This document shows, in pieces, positions 1-8,130 of a stretch of 64,000 nt of DNA. Origin of the DNA: an uncultured Lachnospiraceae bacterium (GTDB taxonomy: Bacteria > Bacillota > Clostridia > Lachnospirales > Lachnospiraceae); contig URMK01000002.1 of assembly GCA_900548905.1 (NCBI GenBank), positions 246,382 through 310,381 of the forward strand, written 5' to 3'. The translations under genes and the position numbers were made by a program. Within the stretch, counting starts at the first letter, position 1; the number at the start of each line of letters is the position of its first letter. A model generated the notes under the pieces. That model was given only the letters and a program-made list of their open reading frames with translations, had not been told where the DNA came from and made no database searches.

Positions 1-1653
1 ACCGAAACCGCCGGATACCTGAAGCGCGGTCTTTTCATAACGGATATGGCGGTTCAGTTCCTGTGCATCACAGCTGTTACCATTGTCGTGTACCTCGATC
101 AGCGCCTTTCCCTCTTCCTTCCAGGCGCGGATATGGATACAGAGATCTTCCCCCTGCAGGGGCCGGGCATGTCTAACCGAATTTTCCGCCAACGGCTGCA
201 GGGTAAATTTGGGAATACAGATATCCTCCGCATCCACAACCGTTTCCAGATGGAGACGGTTGTCGTGACGCAGCTGGTAAACGGAAATAAACTCCCGTAT
301 ATTGGCGATCTCCTGGGCGATCGGTACCATACCGTCCGCATTGGTAATGCTGTAACGCATCATATTGGCGATGGAGGAAACAATATTGGCGATATCGTCA
401 CAGTTTCTGGAAAGAGCGAGCCAGTTCACCATATCCATAGCATTAAATATGAAATGGGGATTGATTTGGGCCTGCAGGGCCCGCAGCTGGGAACGTTTTT
501 CCTTCTCGTCCTGTATCCGGATATCTTCAATCAGCCCGTTAACATTGTCTATCAGCTTTCCGAAGCTCTGTTCCAGGATAACCAATTCTTTCTCTTTGGA
601 TACGTGCAGCTTCTTCTTGTCGTAATTCCTGGTATCCTTAACCTCCCCTATTGCGGCGGAAAGGCGGATAATCGGCCTGCTCAGCCGGCCGGTGAGAATA
701 TAGATGACAATCAGAATAGCCAGGGCTATCCCCGCGAAAATCAGGCTGTAGGTGAACAGCAGCGGACGCACACTGTCAACGATATCGCTGTTGGGAGTCA
801 GAAACAGGAGGCGTATCCCGTATTGGGCTTCACAATTGCTGACAAGATATTTATCCCCTCCCAGCGTAAGGGTGATTTCCTCCTGATTCCCCTCCCCGGA
901 AACTGGTAAGGCACTTTCATAAATGTCCCGGGGGATCCCGGAAGAACTGCAATAGAGGATCGCTCCTTCCTCGTTGAGAACGGCATAACCGCTTCCCTCT
1001 GTAACAGGGATGCTGGAAAATACATTTTCCAGCTGATCCTTCGCCACGCTTACCACCATCACCGCCGTGCCGTCGGAATTGTAAGGCCCGATATAATAAC
1101 TGTTGATAATCTTCCTGGCAATACAGAACTCGTCTGTGGCTTCGTTTGTAAATACATATGCCGTATGTGCCGCCGTTTCCCGGTACCATCCCTCTTCCTT
1201 CACTCCGGTATTGGCAAAAACGATATTGGAAGCGGCATACGGGTTGGTGTCCAGGGTATAGGCTTCAAAGGTATCCGCTATGGGAAGCAGATCCGACAAA
1301 AAAAGGGTGCTTCTGTAATAATAGGTACTGTCAATAACCTGATGGGTGGCATAATGGGCAAACTGGGTTTTGATGGCCTCCCGCTTCTGTATGGTTTCCA
1401 TCGGGTCGGTACAGGGATTGCTCAGATATCCGCCCAGCGCTTTGTCACTTACCAGCTGCACGGCGGTATGGTAAACGGACTGTACAAAATTATCCGCCAT
1501 CTGCCGGTTCAGTTCCACGCTCGCACGCTGTCTCACCACGGTTTCCTCAAACATGACATGATAAAAATACAGGTACATGATGCCATAGGAAACAAGCAGG
1601 ATGGACAGCATAGCCGCCGCAGTAATATAAAAGATTTTTTTTCTAATTCCCAT
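1..1653 (-). CDS. Sensor histidine kinase, YesM family (3' end cut by window edge)
   Basis: Membrane sensor kinase expected to phosphorylate the response regulator encoded just upstream. The frame is open from the ATG at 1653 to base 1, giving 551 residues with no stop, so the C-terminus lies outside the window. An N-terminal hydrophobic helix (about residues 7-29), a large extracellular region and a second helix near 300-322 precede the cytoplasmic part. The phosphoacceptor motif QINPHFIFN carries His400. The ATP-binding part shows HDNG, and SGGFG sits at the window edge. The 3' end of the regulator gene overlaps its start by 11 bases, which is typical of a co-transcribed kinase/regulator pair. 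The divergent sulfatase/importer set is the probable target. Family assignment is confident; the ligand is not known. Confidence 0.9.
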   Translation of the reverse strand, partial: MGIRKKIFYITAAAMLSILLVSYGIMYLYFYHVMFEETVVRQRASVELNRQMADNFVQSVYHTAVQLVSDKALGGYLSNPCTDPMETIQKREAIKTQFAHYATHQVIDSTYYYRSTLFLSDLLPIADTFEAYTLDTNPYAASNIVFANTGVKEEGWYRETAAHTAYVFTNEATDEFCIARKIINSYYIGPYNSDGTAVMVVSVAKDQLENVFSSIPVTEGSGYAVLNEEGAILYCSSSGIPRDIYESALPVSGEGNQEEITLTLGGDKYLVSNCEAQYGIRLLFLTPNSDIVDSVRPLLFTYSLIFAGIALAILIVIYILTGRLSRPIIRLSAAIGEVKDTRNYDKKKLHVSKEKELVILEQSFGKLIDNVNGLIEDIRIQDEKEKRSQLRALQAQINPHFIFNAMDMVNWLALSRNCDDIANIVSSIANMMRYSITNADGMVPIAQEIANIREFISVYQLRHDNRLHLETVVDAEDICIPKFTLQPLAENSVRHARPLQGEDLCIHIRAWKEEGKALIEVHDNGNSCDAQELNRHIRYEKTALQVSGGFG

Positions 1654-2713
1654 CGATGCCTCCCTGTATGATCAGGTTTCTGTATTCACTCGGCGTGCTT
1701 CCCATTTTCTTTTTAAACAGCTTGGCAAAATATTTGGCATCACTGTAGCCGGAAAGGGCGGACACCTCGGAAATGGAATACTGCATATCCGAAAGCAGCT
1801 GCCTTGCCTTCTCGAGACGAAGTTCTGTCACATAGGCGCTCAGGTTATTGCCCGTAGTCTGCTTGAAAACCGTGCTCAGATGGGACAGTGACACATGCAT
1901 CGCATAAGAAAGGCCGGACAGGTTAAAATCCGGCTCATGGTAATGCTCCCCGATATAGCGGAAGGCATAAGCCGCGATGGCGTCGGTATGGGCGCTTTTC
2001 TGTTGAGAAACACTTGTCAGGAGATCGTAATATTTGGTGATGATGTAATCCATTTTTTCCTGTCTGCTGGTCATATCCAGAAAATTTTCCATGGTTTCAT
2101 TTTTGGAATAGGATATAGCCTGCTGATCCAGATTCATGTCCTGGAGATAGGCATAGAGATAATTGATGAGCTGGATTCCCACCGGATTACAGTCATTGCC
2201 GTTCATCAGTTCCGCGAAAAGAGGGGACTGGAAAAACTCATCCAGGGTATTCCTGTCCCCTGTTTTCAGGGCCTGCAGCAGCCGTTCCTTCAGGGCGGCG
2301 TCCCATACGGTAAGATAGGATTTGCGCCGGAGAAGGAGCTGCTCCTGCTTCTGTACCAGAAGATCGTTCAGCAGCCGGATCTTTTCCCTGGTAATGGGTT
2401 TGAGAATATAATCGATAACACCGTACTGAATGGCCTGTCTGGCAAATTCAAACTCTCCATGGGCCGTAAGCAGAATCATATGGATATATTCATTTTTATC
2501 ATGCACGATGCGGGCCAGATCAATGCCGTCCATGCCGCCCATCTTGATATCGGAGATAACCACATCCGGCGTGATGGTTTCCATGAGAGTGACAGCCTCC
2601 TCTCCCGAGGACGCGGTGCCAATGAGTTCTCCCTGGAAGCTGTCCCAGTCCAGCATGGATATCAGTCCTTCTATCGCAAATTTTTCATCATCCACCAAAA
2701 GTATTTTAAGCAT
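1643..2713 (-). CDS. Response regulator with AraC-type DNA-binding domain, YesN family
   Basis: 356 residues. The receiver domain (about 1-120) has the acidic pair Asp8/Asp9, phosphoacceptor Asp55 in VVISDIKMGG, and a conserved Lys near 104 in YILKPI. The C-terminal 100 residues are an AraC-type double helix-turn-helix (NLSGLSYAMHVSLSHLS and ARQLLSDMQYSISEVSALSG). The frame is open further upstream, but the ATG at 2713 begins the canonical MLKILLVDDE receiver start, so I chose it. It precedes and overlaps the YesM-type kinase gene and is divergent from the sulfatase at 2906. It probably activates the neighbouring importer genes when the kinase senses a glycan fragment; that role is inferred from context. 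Confidence 0.92.
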   Translation of the reverse strand: MLKILLVDDEKFAIEGLISMLDWDSFQGELIGTASSGEEAVTLMETITPDVVISDIKMGGMDGIDLARIVHDKNEYIHMILLTAHGEFEFARQAIQYGVIDYILKPITREKIRLLNDLLVQKQEQLLLRRKSYLTVWDAALKERLLQALKTGDRNTLDEFFQSPLFAELMNGNDCNPVGIQLINYLYAYLQDMNLDQQAISYSKNETMENFLDMTSRQEKMDYIITKYYDLLTSVSQQKSAHTDAIAAYAFRYIGEHYHEPDFNLSGLSYAMHVSLSHLSTVFKQTTGNNLSAYVTELRLEKARQLLSDMQYSISEVSALSGYSDAKYFAKLFKKKMGSTPSEYRNLIIQGGIDGN

Positions 2714-2824
2714 AAACCGATCGGCTCCTGTTTTCCCTGGATTATTACTGCTGCAAATGCTGACTCCATTATAAAGCGGGATAGATTTGTCCGCAATTGC
2801 TTCCGGTGAGAATCGAAAAAAGTA

Positions 2825-2877
2825 CACCTAATCTAAAAAGATTCTGATTGTGGGGCCCCCTGTTCCTTTTCTACAAT
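2825..2877 (+). promoter_or_regulatory. Promoter with upstream element, copy 1 (sulfatase)
   Basis: TTGTGG (2848-2853), an 18-base spacer and TACAAT (2872-2877) form a promoter for the sulfatase at 2906. The 23 bases before the -35 (CACC at 2825, CTAAAAA at 2833-2839, then TTC) align without gaps to the block before the promoter at 4403-4455. The -35, spacing and -10 are also identical. This suggests a shared activator site, probably for the YesN-type regulator. Confidence 0.55.
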
Positions 2878-2905
2878 ATAGACAGAGAAAAAGGAGGGCT
2901 TTGGA

Positions 2906-4357
2906 ATGGGAAAACGAAAAAATGTACTTCTGCTGCTTGCGGATCAGCAAAGGCTGGATACGGTAAGCGCTTATGGGATGGACTGTATATGCCGGACACC
3001 GCATATCGACCGGCTCGCAAAGGAAGGTATGAAGTTCCGGAATGCGTTCTGTACCTCCGCCATCTGCGCGCCTTCACGCGCCAGTGTCATGACGGGACTG
3101 TATGCACATAAGCATGGGGTTATCGACAATTATACGGATATTAAGGAAGGGACGCCTCTTCTGAGCCAATGTATGGCGGATGCCGGCTATTATTGCGGAT
3201 ATGCGGGGAAATGGCATATCTCACCGGTAAAGACACCCGCGGACTGCGGTTTTTCCGATAATCTCCCCTTTATGGGATATGGTTTTCCGGGCAGCCGGGT
3301 ATTCCCCAGCCTGAAATTCAATATCCCGCCGTCAAACACTCCCAATTATTATGAAGAATACCTGAAGGAAAATGGTTTTTCCGGCGTGGATGTCTCTCAC
3401 GGCTTTATGGGAAACAATCCGGCGCTTCAGATCCAGGAGATGTTCTGCCGGCATGAAGGACCGGTGGAAAGCACCATCGAGTATTTCGTTGCCCGGGAAA
3501 CAAACCGGCTCATTGCTAAAGCCAAGGATAAGGATCAGCCCTTCTTCATATGGAGTAATTTCTGGGGCCCCCATAGTCCCAGTATTGTGCCGGAGCCTTA
3601 TTATTCCATGTACAGGCCGGAGGATATCCCGGAGCATCCCAGCTACTGTGAGGATTTTCACGATAAGCCCTATGGCTATTATCTGACGGAAAAAATGTGG
3701 GGACTTTCGGATTATGGCTGGCGCGGCTTTCAGGAAATCGCCGCCAGGTATTTCGGACATTGTACCCTGATCGATGACTGTGTGGGGATGATTGTTGACA
3801 AACTGAAGGAATGCGGCCTTTATGAGGACACGGTGATTATTTACAGTGCGGATCACGGGGACTGCATGGGTGCACACAAGCTGATTGAAAAAGGGGCTTT
3901 TACATTTGACGAAATTTACCGGGTGCCGCTTGTGGTGAGGGGTCTTGGGACACAGGACAACGACAGCCTTGTATTATTGCAGGAGCTGATGCCCAGCATC
4001 CTTGAGATCGGCGGGACAAAACCTCCGGAGAAGGTGGACGGGGAAAGCCTGGCCGCCCTGATGGAGGGACGCGTCAAAGAGAATGGAAGGAAGGATATTT
4101 TCTGTGAGTACCACTATCATTTTTATACGGCCAGACAGCGGATGGTGAGGGATCTGGAATATCAGTTTACCTTTCATGAGAACGAACGAGGAGAATTGTA
4201 CGATTTAAAAAAGGATCCCTGGATGCTGAAAAATGTGTGCTATGACAGCGCATATACCGGAATCAAACGGCGGCTGATGGACAGAATGAGCGCCTATATG
4301 AAAGAAACAGAAGATCCTGCCGGGATATGGTTTGAGAGAATACGGGAGTTTTATTAA
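2906..4357 (+). CDS. Sulfatase (type I, Cys-type), cytoplasmic
   Basis: Hydrolyses sulfate esters, probably on imported glycan fragments. 483 residues, which is normal for the family. The N-terminal metal-binding segment is LLLLADQQR (Asp13). The active-site signature CAPSR with following MTG gives Cys54 as the residue to be oxidised to formylglycine. A second metal site is in YSADHGDCMGAH, near residues 313-324. No signal peptide is present: the N-terminus is MGKRKNVLLL. Because it is Cys-type in an anaerobe, it needs a radical SAM maturase, and one is encoded at 19225-20349. A GGAGG-type site precedes the ATG. It is the first gene of the plus-strand set with the importer and a second sulfatase. 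The substrate sugar cannot be told from sequence. Confidence 0.93.
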   Translation: MGKRKNVLLLLADQQRLDTVSAYGMDCICRTPHIDRLAKEGMKFRNAFCTSAICAPSRASVMTGLYAHKHGVIDNYTDIKEGTPLLSQCMADAGYYCGYAGKWHISPVKTPADCGFSDNLPFMGYGFPGSRVFPSLKFNIPPSNTPNYYEEYLKENGFSGVDVSHGFMGNNPALQIQEMFCRHEGPVESTIEYFVARETNRLIAKAKDKDQPFFIWSNFWGPHSPSIVPEPYYSMYRPEDIPEHPSYCEDFHDKPYGYYLTEKMWGLSDYGWRGFQEIAARYFGHCTLIDDCVGMIVDKLKECGLYEDTVIIYSADHGDCMGAHKLIEKGAFTFDEIYRVPLVVRGLGTQDNDSLVLLQELMPSILEIGGTKPPEKVDGESLAALMEGRVKENGRKDIFCEYHYHFYTARQRMVRDLEYQFTFHENERGELYDLKKDPWMLKNVCYDSAYTGIKRRLMDRMSAYMKETEDPAGIWFERIREFY

Positions 4358-4402
4358 GGAATCACAGGCTGTCCCCATACAAGCCTGTGCCGGAAAAGAA
4401 TC

Positions 4403-4455
4403 CACCCCAGCTAAAAATTTTCGCGTTGTGGATTGCAGGAAGGATACCTTACAAT
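4403..4455 (+). promoter_or_regulatory. Promoter with upstream element, copy 2 (importer operon)
   Basis: TTGTGG (4426-4431), an 18-base spacer and TACAAT (4450-4455), preceded by CACC, CTAAAAA and TTC in the same register as at 2825-2853. It lies between the sulfatase and the first permease, so the importer genes can be transcribed separately. A weak hairpin (CACAGGCT at 4363-4370, AGCCTGTG at 4382-4389) lies just upstream but has no T-run. Confidence 0.55.
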
Positions 4456-4501
4456 AAAACTACAAAGAGAACACATCCTACGGGTTAAGGAGGCAGGCTG
4501 T

Positions 4502-5416
4502 ATGAACGTAAAGAAAAAAAGCCGGTGGTTTTATTTTAAGAAGAATCTGCCGCTGACTATTATGGCATTGCCGGGAGTGGTGCTTATGATCTTGTTTAAG
4601 TATCTCCCGCTGTCAGGGATTATCCTGGCATTTAAAAAATATAACATCCGGGACGGCATCTTCGGAAGCGCCTGGAACGGGCTGAAGAATTTCGAATATC
4701 TGTTTAAAACAAAGGACGCCTGGATCATTACACGGAATACTCTGGGCTACAATCTCTTATTCATCGCTTTGGATCTGCTGCTTGCCGTCACAATGGCTAT
4801 TGTTCTCAATGAACTGCACCAGAAAAAAACGGCCAAGGTGTTCCAGACGGTATTTATGGCCCCCTATTTCCTCTCCTGGGTAGTCGTTTCGTTTATCGCC
4901 TATTCCTTTCTGAGCGTGGATAATGGTTTTATTAACCGGACCTTCGGGCTGGACGTAACATGGTATTCCCAGAAATCCGCCTGGCCCTTTATCCTGATTA
5001 TCTTCCAGGTCTGGAAGACACTGGGTTATTCCACCGTTATGTATTTAGGATCCATTGTAGGGATTTCCAATGATTATTACGAGGCCGCCCTGATGGATGG
5101 GGCGACAAAATGGCAGCAGATTAAATTCATCACACTGCCTTCCCTGAAAAGCATGATGATCGTACTGACCATCCTGGCCATAGGCAAGATATTCTATGCG
5201 GATTTCGGCCTGTTTTACCAGCTCCCACGCAATTCGGGGCCTCTGTTCCCGGTGACCAATGTCATCGACACCTACGTATACCGTTCCCTGAAGGAAAACG
5301 GGAACATCGGAATGGCGGCGGCGGCCAATCTGTACCAGTCTCTTATCGGCTTCGTATTGGTCCTGTCATCAAATTTTGCTGTCCGTAAGATCGACAAAGA
5401 CAGCGCATTATTTTAA
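4502..5416 (+). CDS. Sugar ABC importer permease, LplB type
   Basis: 304-residue inner-membrane permease of a carbohydrate-uptake ABC transporter (CUT1 type). About six hydrophobic segments are visible, and the coupling motif EAALMDGATKWQQIKFITLP sits near residues 196-215. The frame is open back to 4433, but AAGGAGG lies 8 bases before the ATG at 4502, and MNVKKKSRW is a typical cytoplasmic start. It is followed after 11 bases by the partner permease, then the binding lipoprotein. No ATPase gene is present. That is usual for LplB/LplC systems, which share an MsmX-like ATPase encoded elsewhere. The substrate is probably an oligosaccharide matching the flanking sulfatases. Confidence 0.92.
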   Translation: MNVKKKSRWFYFKKNLPLTIMALPGVVLMILFKYLPLSGIILAFKKYNIRDGIFGSAWNGLKNFEYLFKTKDAWIITRNTLGYNLLFIALDLLLAVTMAIVLNELHQKKTAKVFQTVFMAPYFLSWVVVSFIAYSFLSVDNGFINRTFGLDVTWYSQKSAWPFILIIFQVWKTLGYSTVMYLGSIVGISNDYYEAALMDGATKWQQIKFITLPSLKSMMIVLTILAIGKIFYADFGLFYQLPRNSGPLFPVTNVIDTYVYRSLKENGNIGMAAAANLYQSLIGFVLVLSSNFAVRKIDKDSALF

Positions 5417-5427
5417 GGAGGCCGGTT

Positions 5428-6351
5428 ATGTCAAAAACAACTGCTGTCACCCATAAAGAAAAACGGATTAACGCTATCAGCACACGGGCCAATGTGTTTC
5501 TGCTGTGTATTCTCGCTGCATTCGCCCTACTGTGTGTCCTTCCGGTGCTTCTGGTGGTCATCGTTTCCTTCAGCAGCGAGCAGAGTATTTTTCAGAATGG
5601 CTATACCTTCTTTCCCTCGGAATTCAGCCTGAACGCCTACCGCTTTTTCCTGCGGCTGGGGGATCAGATTATCCGATCCTACGGCATCACCCTGTTTGTC
5701 ACGGTATTCGGCACCCTGTTCAGCCTGGCGGTAACCACCATGCTTTCCTATGTACTGTCCAGGCCGGATTACCGTTATGGAAGGATGCTCACCTTTCTGC
5801 TGCTCTTCACCATGCTTTTTAACGGCGGCCTGGTTCCCAGCTATATGGTGAATACCCAGCTTCTGGGGCTGAGGGATTCGGTATGGGCCCTGATTTTCCC
5901 CATGTCGCTGAATGCCTTTTATGTAATCGTCCTGCGGACCTTCTTTAAAAGCATTCCCCTGGAAATCATTGAAGCCGCCCATATTGACGGGGCCGGGGAA
6001 TTCAGGACTTTTCTCCGTGTGGTGCTGCCTCTTTCCAAGCCGGGAATCGCCACAATAGGGCTCTTTACGGTGATTGCCTACTGGAACGATTGGTTCTTAG
6101 GCATGCTCTATATCTTCGAAACAAAGAAATACCCCATCCAGACCCTGCTTCAAAGTATGCAGAACAGTCTGGAGGCCCTTACGCAGTCCTCCGCCAATGC
6201 GCTGGAATATGCGGAAATGGCTAAAAACGCTCCTACGGACAGCGGCCGAATGGCCCTGACGGTGCTTGTCGTCCTTCCCGTTATGCTGGCCTATCCCTTT
6301 TTCCAGAAATATTTTGTAAAAGGCCTTACGGTAGGCGGTGTCAAAGGATAA
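5428..6351 (+). CDS. Sugar ABC importer permease, LplC/YtcP type
   Basis: 307 residues; partner of the preceding permease. It has an N-terminal helix after a positively charged tail, about six hydrophobic segments, and the coupling motif EAAHIDGAGEFRTFLRVVLP near residues 187-206. It ends with the FVKGLTVGGVKG tail typical of this subfamily. AAGGAGG precedes the ATG at good spacing, and the short gap to the upstream permease indicates one transcript. It should form a heterodimeric channel with the LplB-type partner. Confidence 0.92.
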   Translation: MSKTTAVTHKEKRINAISTRANVFLLCILAAFALLCVLPVLLVVIVSFSSEQSIFQNGYTFFPSEFSLNAYRFFLRLGDQIIRSYGITLFVTVFGTLFSLAVTTMLSYVLSRPDYRYGRMLTFLLLFTMLFNGGLVPSYMVNTQLLGLRDSVWALIFPMSLNAFYVIVLRTFFKSIPLEIIEAAHIDGAGEFRTFLRVVLPLSKPGIATIGLFTVIAYWNDWFLGMLYIFETKKYPIQTLLQSMQNSLEALTQSSANALEYAEMAKNAPTDSGRMALTVLVVLPVMLAYPFFQKYFVKGLTVGGVKG

Positions 6352-6384
6352 AGGCTTTGCCGGAAAAAGAATACGATTTATAGG

Positions 6385-6401
6385 ATGCGCCGTAAGCGCA
6401 T
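6385..6401 (+). other. Small hairpin before binding-protein gene
   Basis: ATGCGC (6385-6390) and GCGCAT (6396-6401) form a short stem between the permease and lipoprotein genes. It has no strong T-run, so it is more likely an mRNA processing or stability element than a terminator. Confidence 0.35.
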
Positions 6402-6448
6402 TTAATAAATAAACTGCAAAAACTATATATAAAATGGAGGAAATGAGT

Positions 6449-8038
6449 ATGAAAATGAAAAAACTGTTATGTACAGGTCTCTCCGTTCTTCTTGCCGCCT
6501 CGCTGCTGGCAGGCTGCGGCAGCAGTTCGGCCCCCGCCGTCTCATCCGATCCCGCAACGGAGAAGACAGGTACAGAAGCGGAAGCTGCCGGTGATACCGG
6601 GGAAGCCGCTGCGGACAAAGAAAACACAACGGATGAAATCGTTACCCTGAAATGGTATATGTCCATTAATCCGGTAGCTCCCGATACGGATAAGGTGATT
6701 GAAAAGCTCAACGAATATACCCGGGATAAAATCGGTGTGGAAATCGATTATACGGTGATTGCAAACCCGGATTATAAAGAAAAGATGCCCACTCTGATTA
6801 ACTCCGGCGATTATTTTGATATCTGCTTTACGTCAAACTGGACCACCAATTATCTGCAGTTTGCCGCAAAGGATGCCTTTTTGGATATCACTTCACTGCT
6901 TCCTGAATACGCAAAGGAAACCTATGATTATCTTCCCGAATCTCTCTGGAGCGCGGCTGCCGTGGACGGAAAAATCTTCGGTGTCCCTTCCTATAAAGAA
7001 ATGGGCTGGCAGTCAGGTTTCTTTGTAAATTCCGATATGGCGGAGGAATACGGTATCGATTTGAGCAAGGTAAAAACCATGGAGGATTTTACGGAGGTTC
7101 TGAGTACCGTCCAGGAAAAATCGGCTGCAGCCGGCAAAAATGTCATCGGTGTCAGCGGCCTGACCTTTAACCTGACCACCCCTTTTGAAAGCCTCACCGG
7201 CGATCCCAAGCTTCCCGGCGCTTCCCCGGTAAAGGAATTCGGCAATTTCCAGGGTGAAGAGGAAATCTTTAACCAGTATACAAGCCAGGAATATATGGAT
7301 TACTGCAAGCTGGTGCGCGGCTGGTATAATGCCGGCTACCTTTCCAAGGATCCTGTGAACTATGATACCGATACGGCAAACCGGGATAATGATTTCAAGA
7401 ACGGCACTCTGTTCTCCTATGTCATTTCCTACGCTCCCGGCGCGGCGGAATCCGAAGCGGCGAAAACCGGCCACGGCGTAACCTTTGTCCCTTTGATGAA
7501 CCCTTTGTTTGAAACCAGAAATGCCATGGGCGGGCTGCTCGCCGTATCCTCCGGGTCAAAGTATCCGGAAAAAGCCCTGGAATTCATCAATCTGCTGAAT
7601 ACGGATGAATATGTGGGAACTCTGATCCGCCATGGGATTGAAGAGGAACACTACACGGCGGTCGGTGACAAGCAGGTTGACAGAACCATGGGCGGAACCC
7701 TGGATCCGGCAGACAACGGTTATGATTACACTTACGGCTGGCAGTTTGGCACCCCGTTTAACCAGAAATGGGATATCTCCTATCCGGAAAATATCATGGA
7801 TCTGTTTATGGAATACAATGAGTCCGCAATAACCGCCCCTCATAACGGCTTTACCTTCGATAATGCCCCTGTGGAATCCGAAATTGCAGCGCTTACGAGC
7901 ACTGTGGAAGAATATGCAAAGGCCCTGGAATCAGGAATGGTGGATCCGGAAGAAAACATCCCCAAATTCCAGAAGGCTCTGGAGGACAATGGGGTAAACA
8001 CCCTGCTGGAAGAAATCGCAGCACAGCTTGGAAAATAA
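6449..8038 (+). CDS. Extracellular sugar-binding lipoprotein (ABC importer)
   Basis: 529 residues; captures the glycan fragment and delivers it to the two permeases. A lipoprotein signal (MKMKKLLCTGL, then LLAGC) gives the lipidated Cys23, followed by a Ser/Ala/Glu-rich linker to about residue 65. The rest resembles large LplA-type solute-binding proteins of family 1. An in-frame ATG six bases earlier sits too close to TGGAGG (6435-6440), so I chose the ATG at 6449 with 8-base spacing. It lies downstream of both permeases, and a strong hairpin follows the gene. Confidence 0.93.
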   Translation: MKMKKLLCTGLSVLLAASLLAGCGSSSAPAVSSDPATEKTGTEAEAAGDTGEAAADKENTTDEIVTLKWYMSINPVAPDTDKVIEKLNEYTRDKIGVEIDYTVIANPDYKEKMPTLINSGDYFDICFTSNWTTNYLQFAAKDAFLDITSLLPEYAKETYDYLPESLWSAAAVDGKIFGVPSYKEMGWQSGFFVNSDMAEEYGIDLSKVKTMEDFTEVLSTVQEKSAAAGKNVIGVSGLTFNLTTPFESLTGDPKLPGASPVKEFGNFQGEEEIFNQYTSQEYMDYCKLVRGWYNAGYLSKDPVNYDTDTANRDNDFKNGTLFSYVISYAPGAAESEAAKTGHGVTFVPLMNPLFETRNAMGGLLAVSSGSKYPEKALEFINLLNTDEYVGTLIRHGIEEEHYTAVGDKQVDRTMGGTLDPADNGYDYTYGWQFGTPFNQKWDISYPENIMDLFMEYNESAITAPHNGFTFDNAPVESEIAALTSTVEEYAKALESGMVDPEENIPKFQKALEDNGVNTLLEEIAAQLGK

Positions 8039-8063
8039 TCTTTTTCACCCTTACCGGAACAGA

Positions 8064-8091
8064 CAGACAGGAAGCTGCGGCTCCCTGTCTG
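8064..8091 (+). terminator. Hairpin after binding-protein gene (terminator/attenuator)
   Basis: CAGACAGG (8064-8071) pairs with the segment ending CCTGTCTG (8084-8091), with AAGC/GCT extending the stem. The T-rich stretch CCGCTGTTTTT follows. It lies between the lipoprotein gene and the second sulfatase. It probably ends or thins transcription there so that the binding protein is made in excess. Confidence 0.65.
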
Positions 8092-8130
8092 CCGCTGTTT
8101 TTCGAACCAGCTTCAGAAAGAAAGGAATCG

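Noticed and set aside
4363..4389. Terminator after the first sulfatase
   Set aside because: The CACAGGCT/AGCCTGTG stem is only 8 bases and has no T-run, so termination cannot be claimed.
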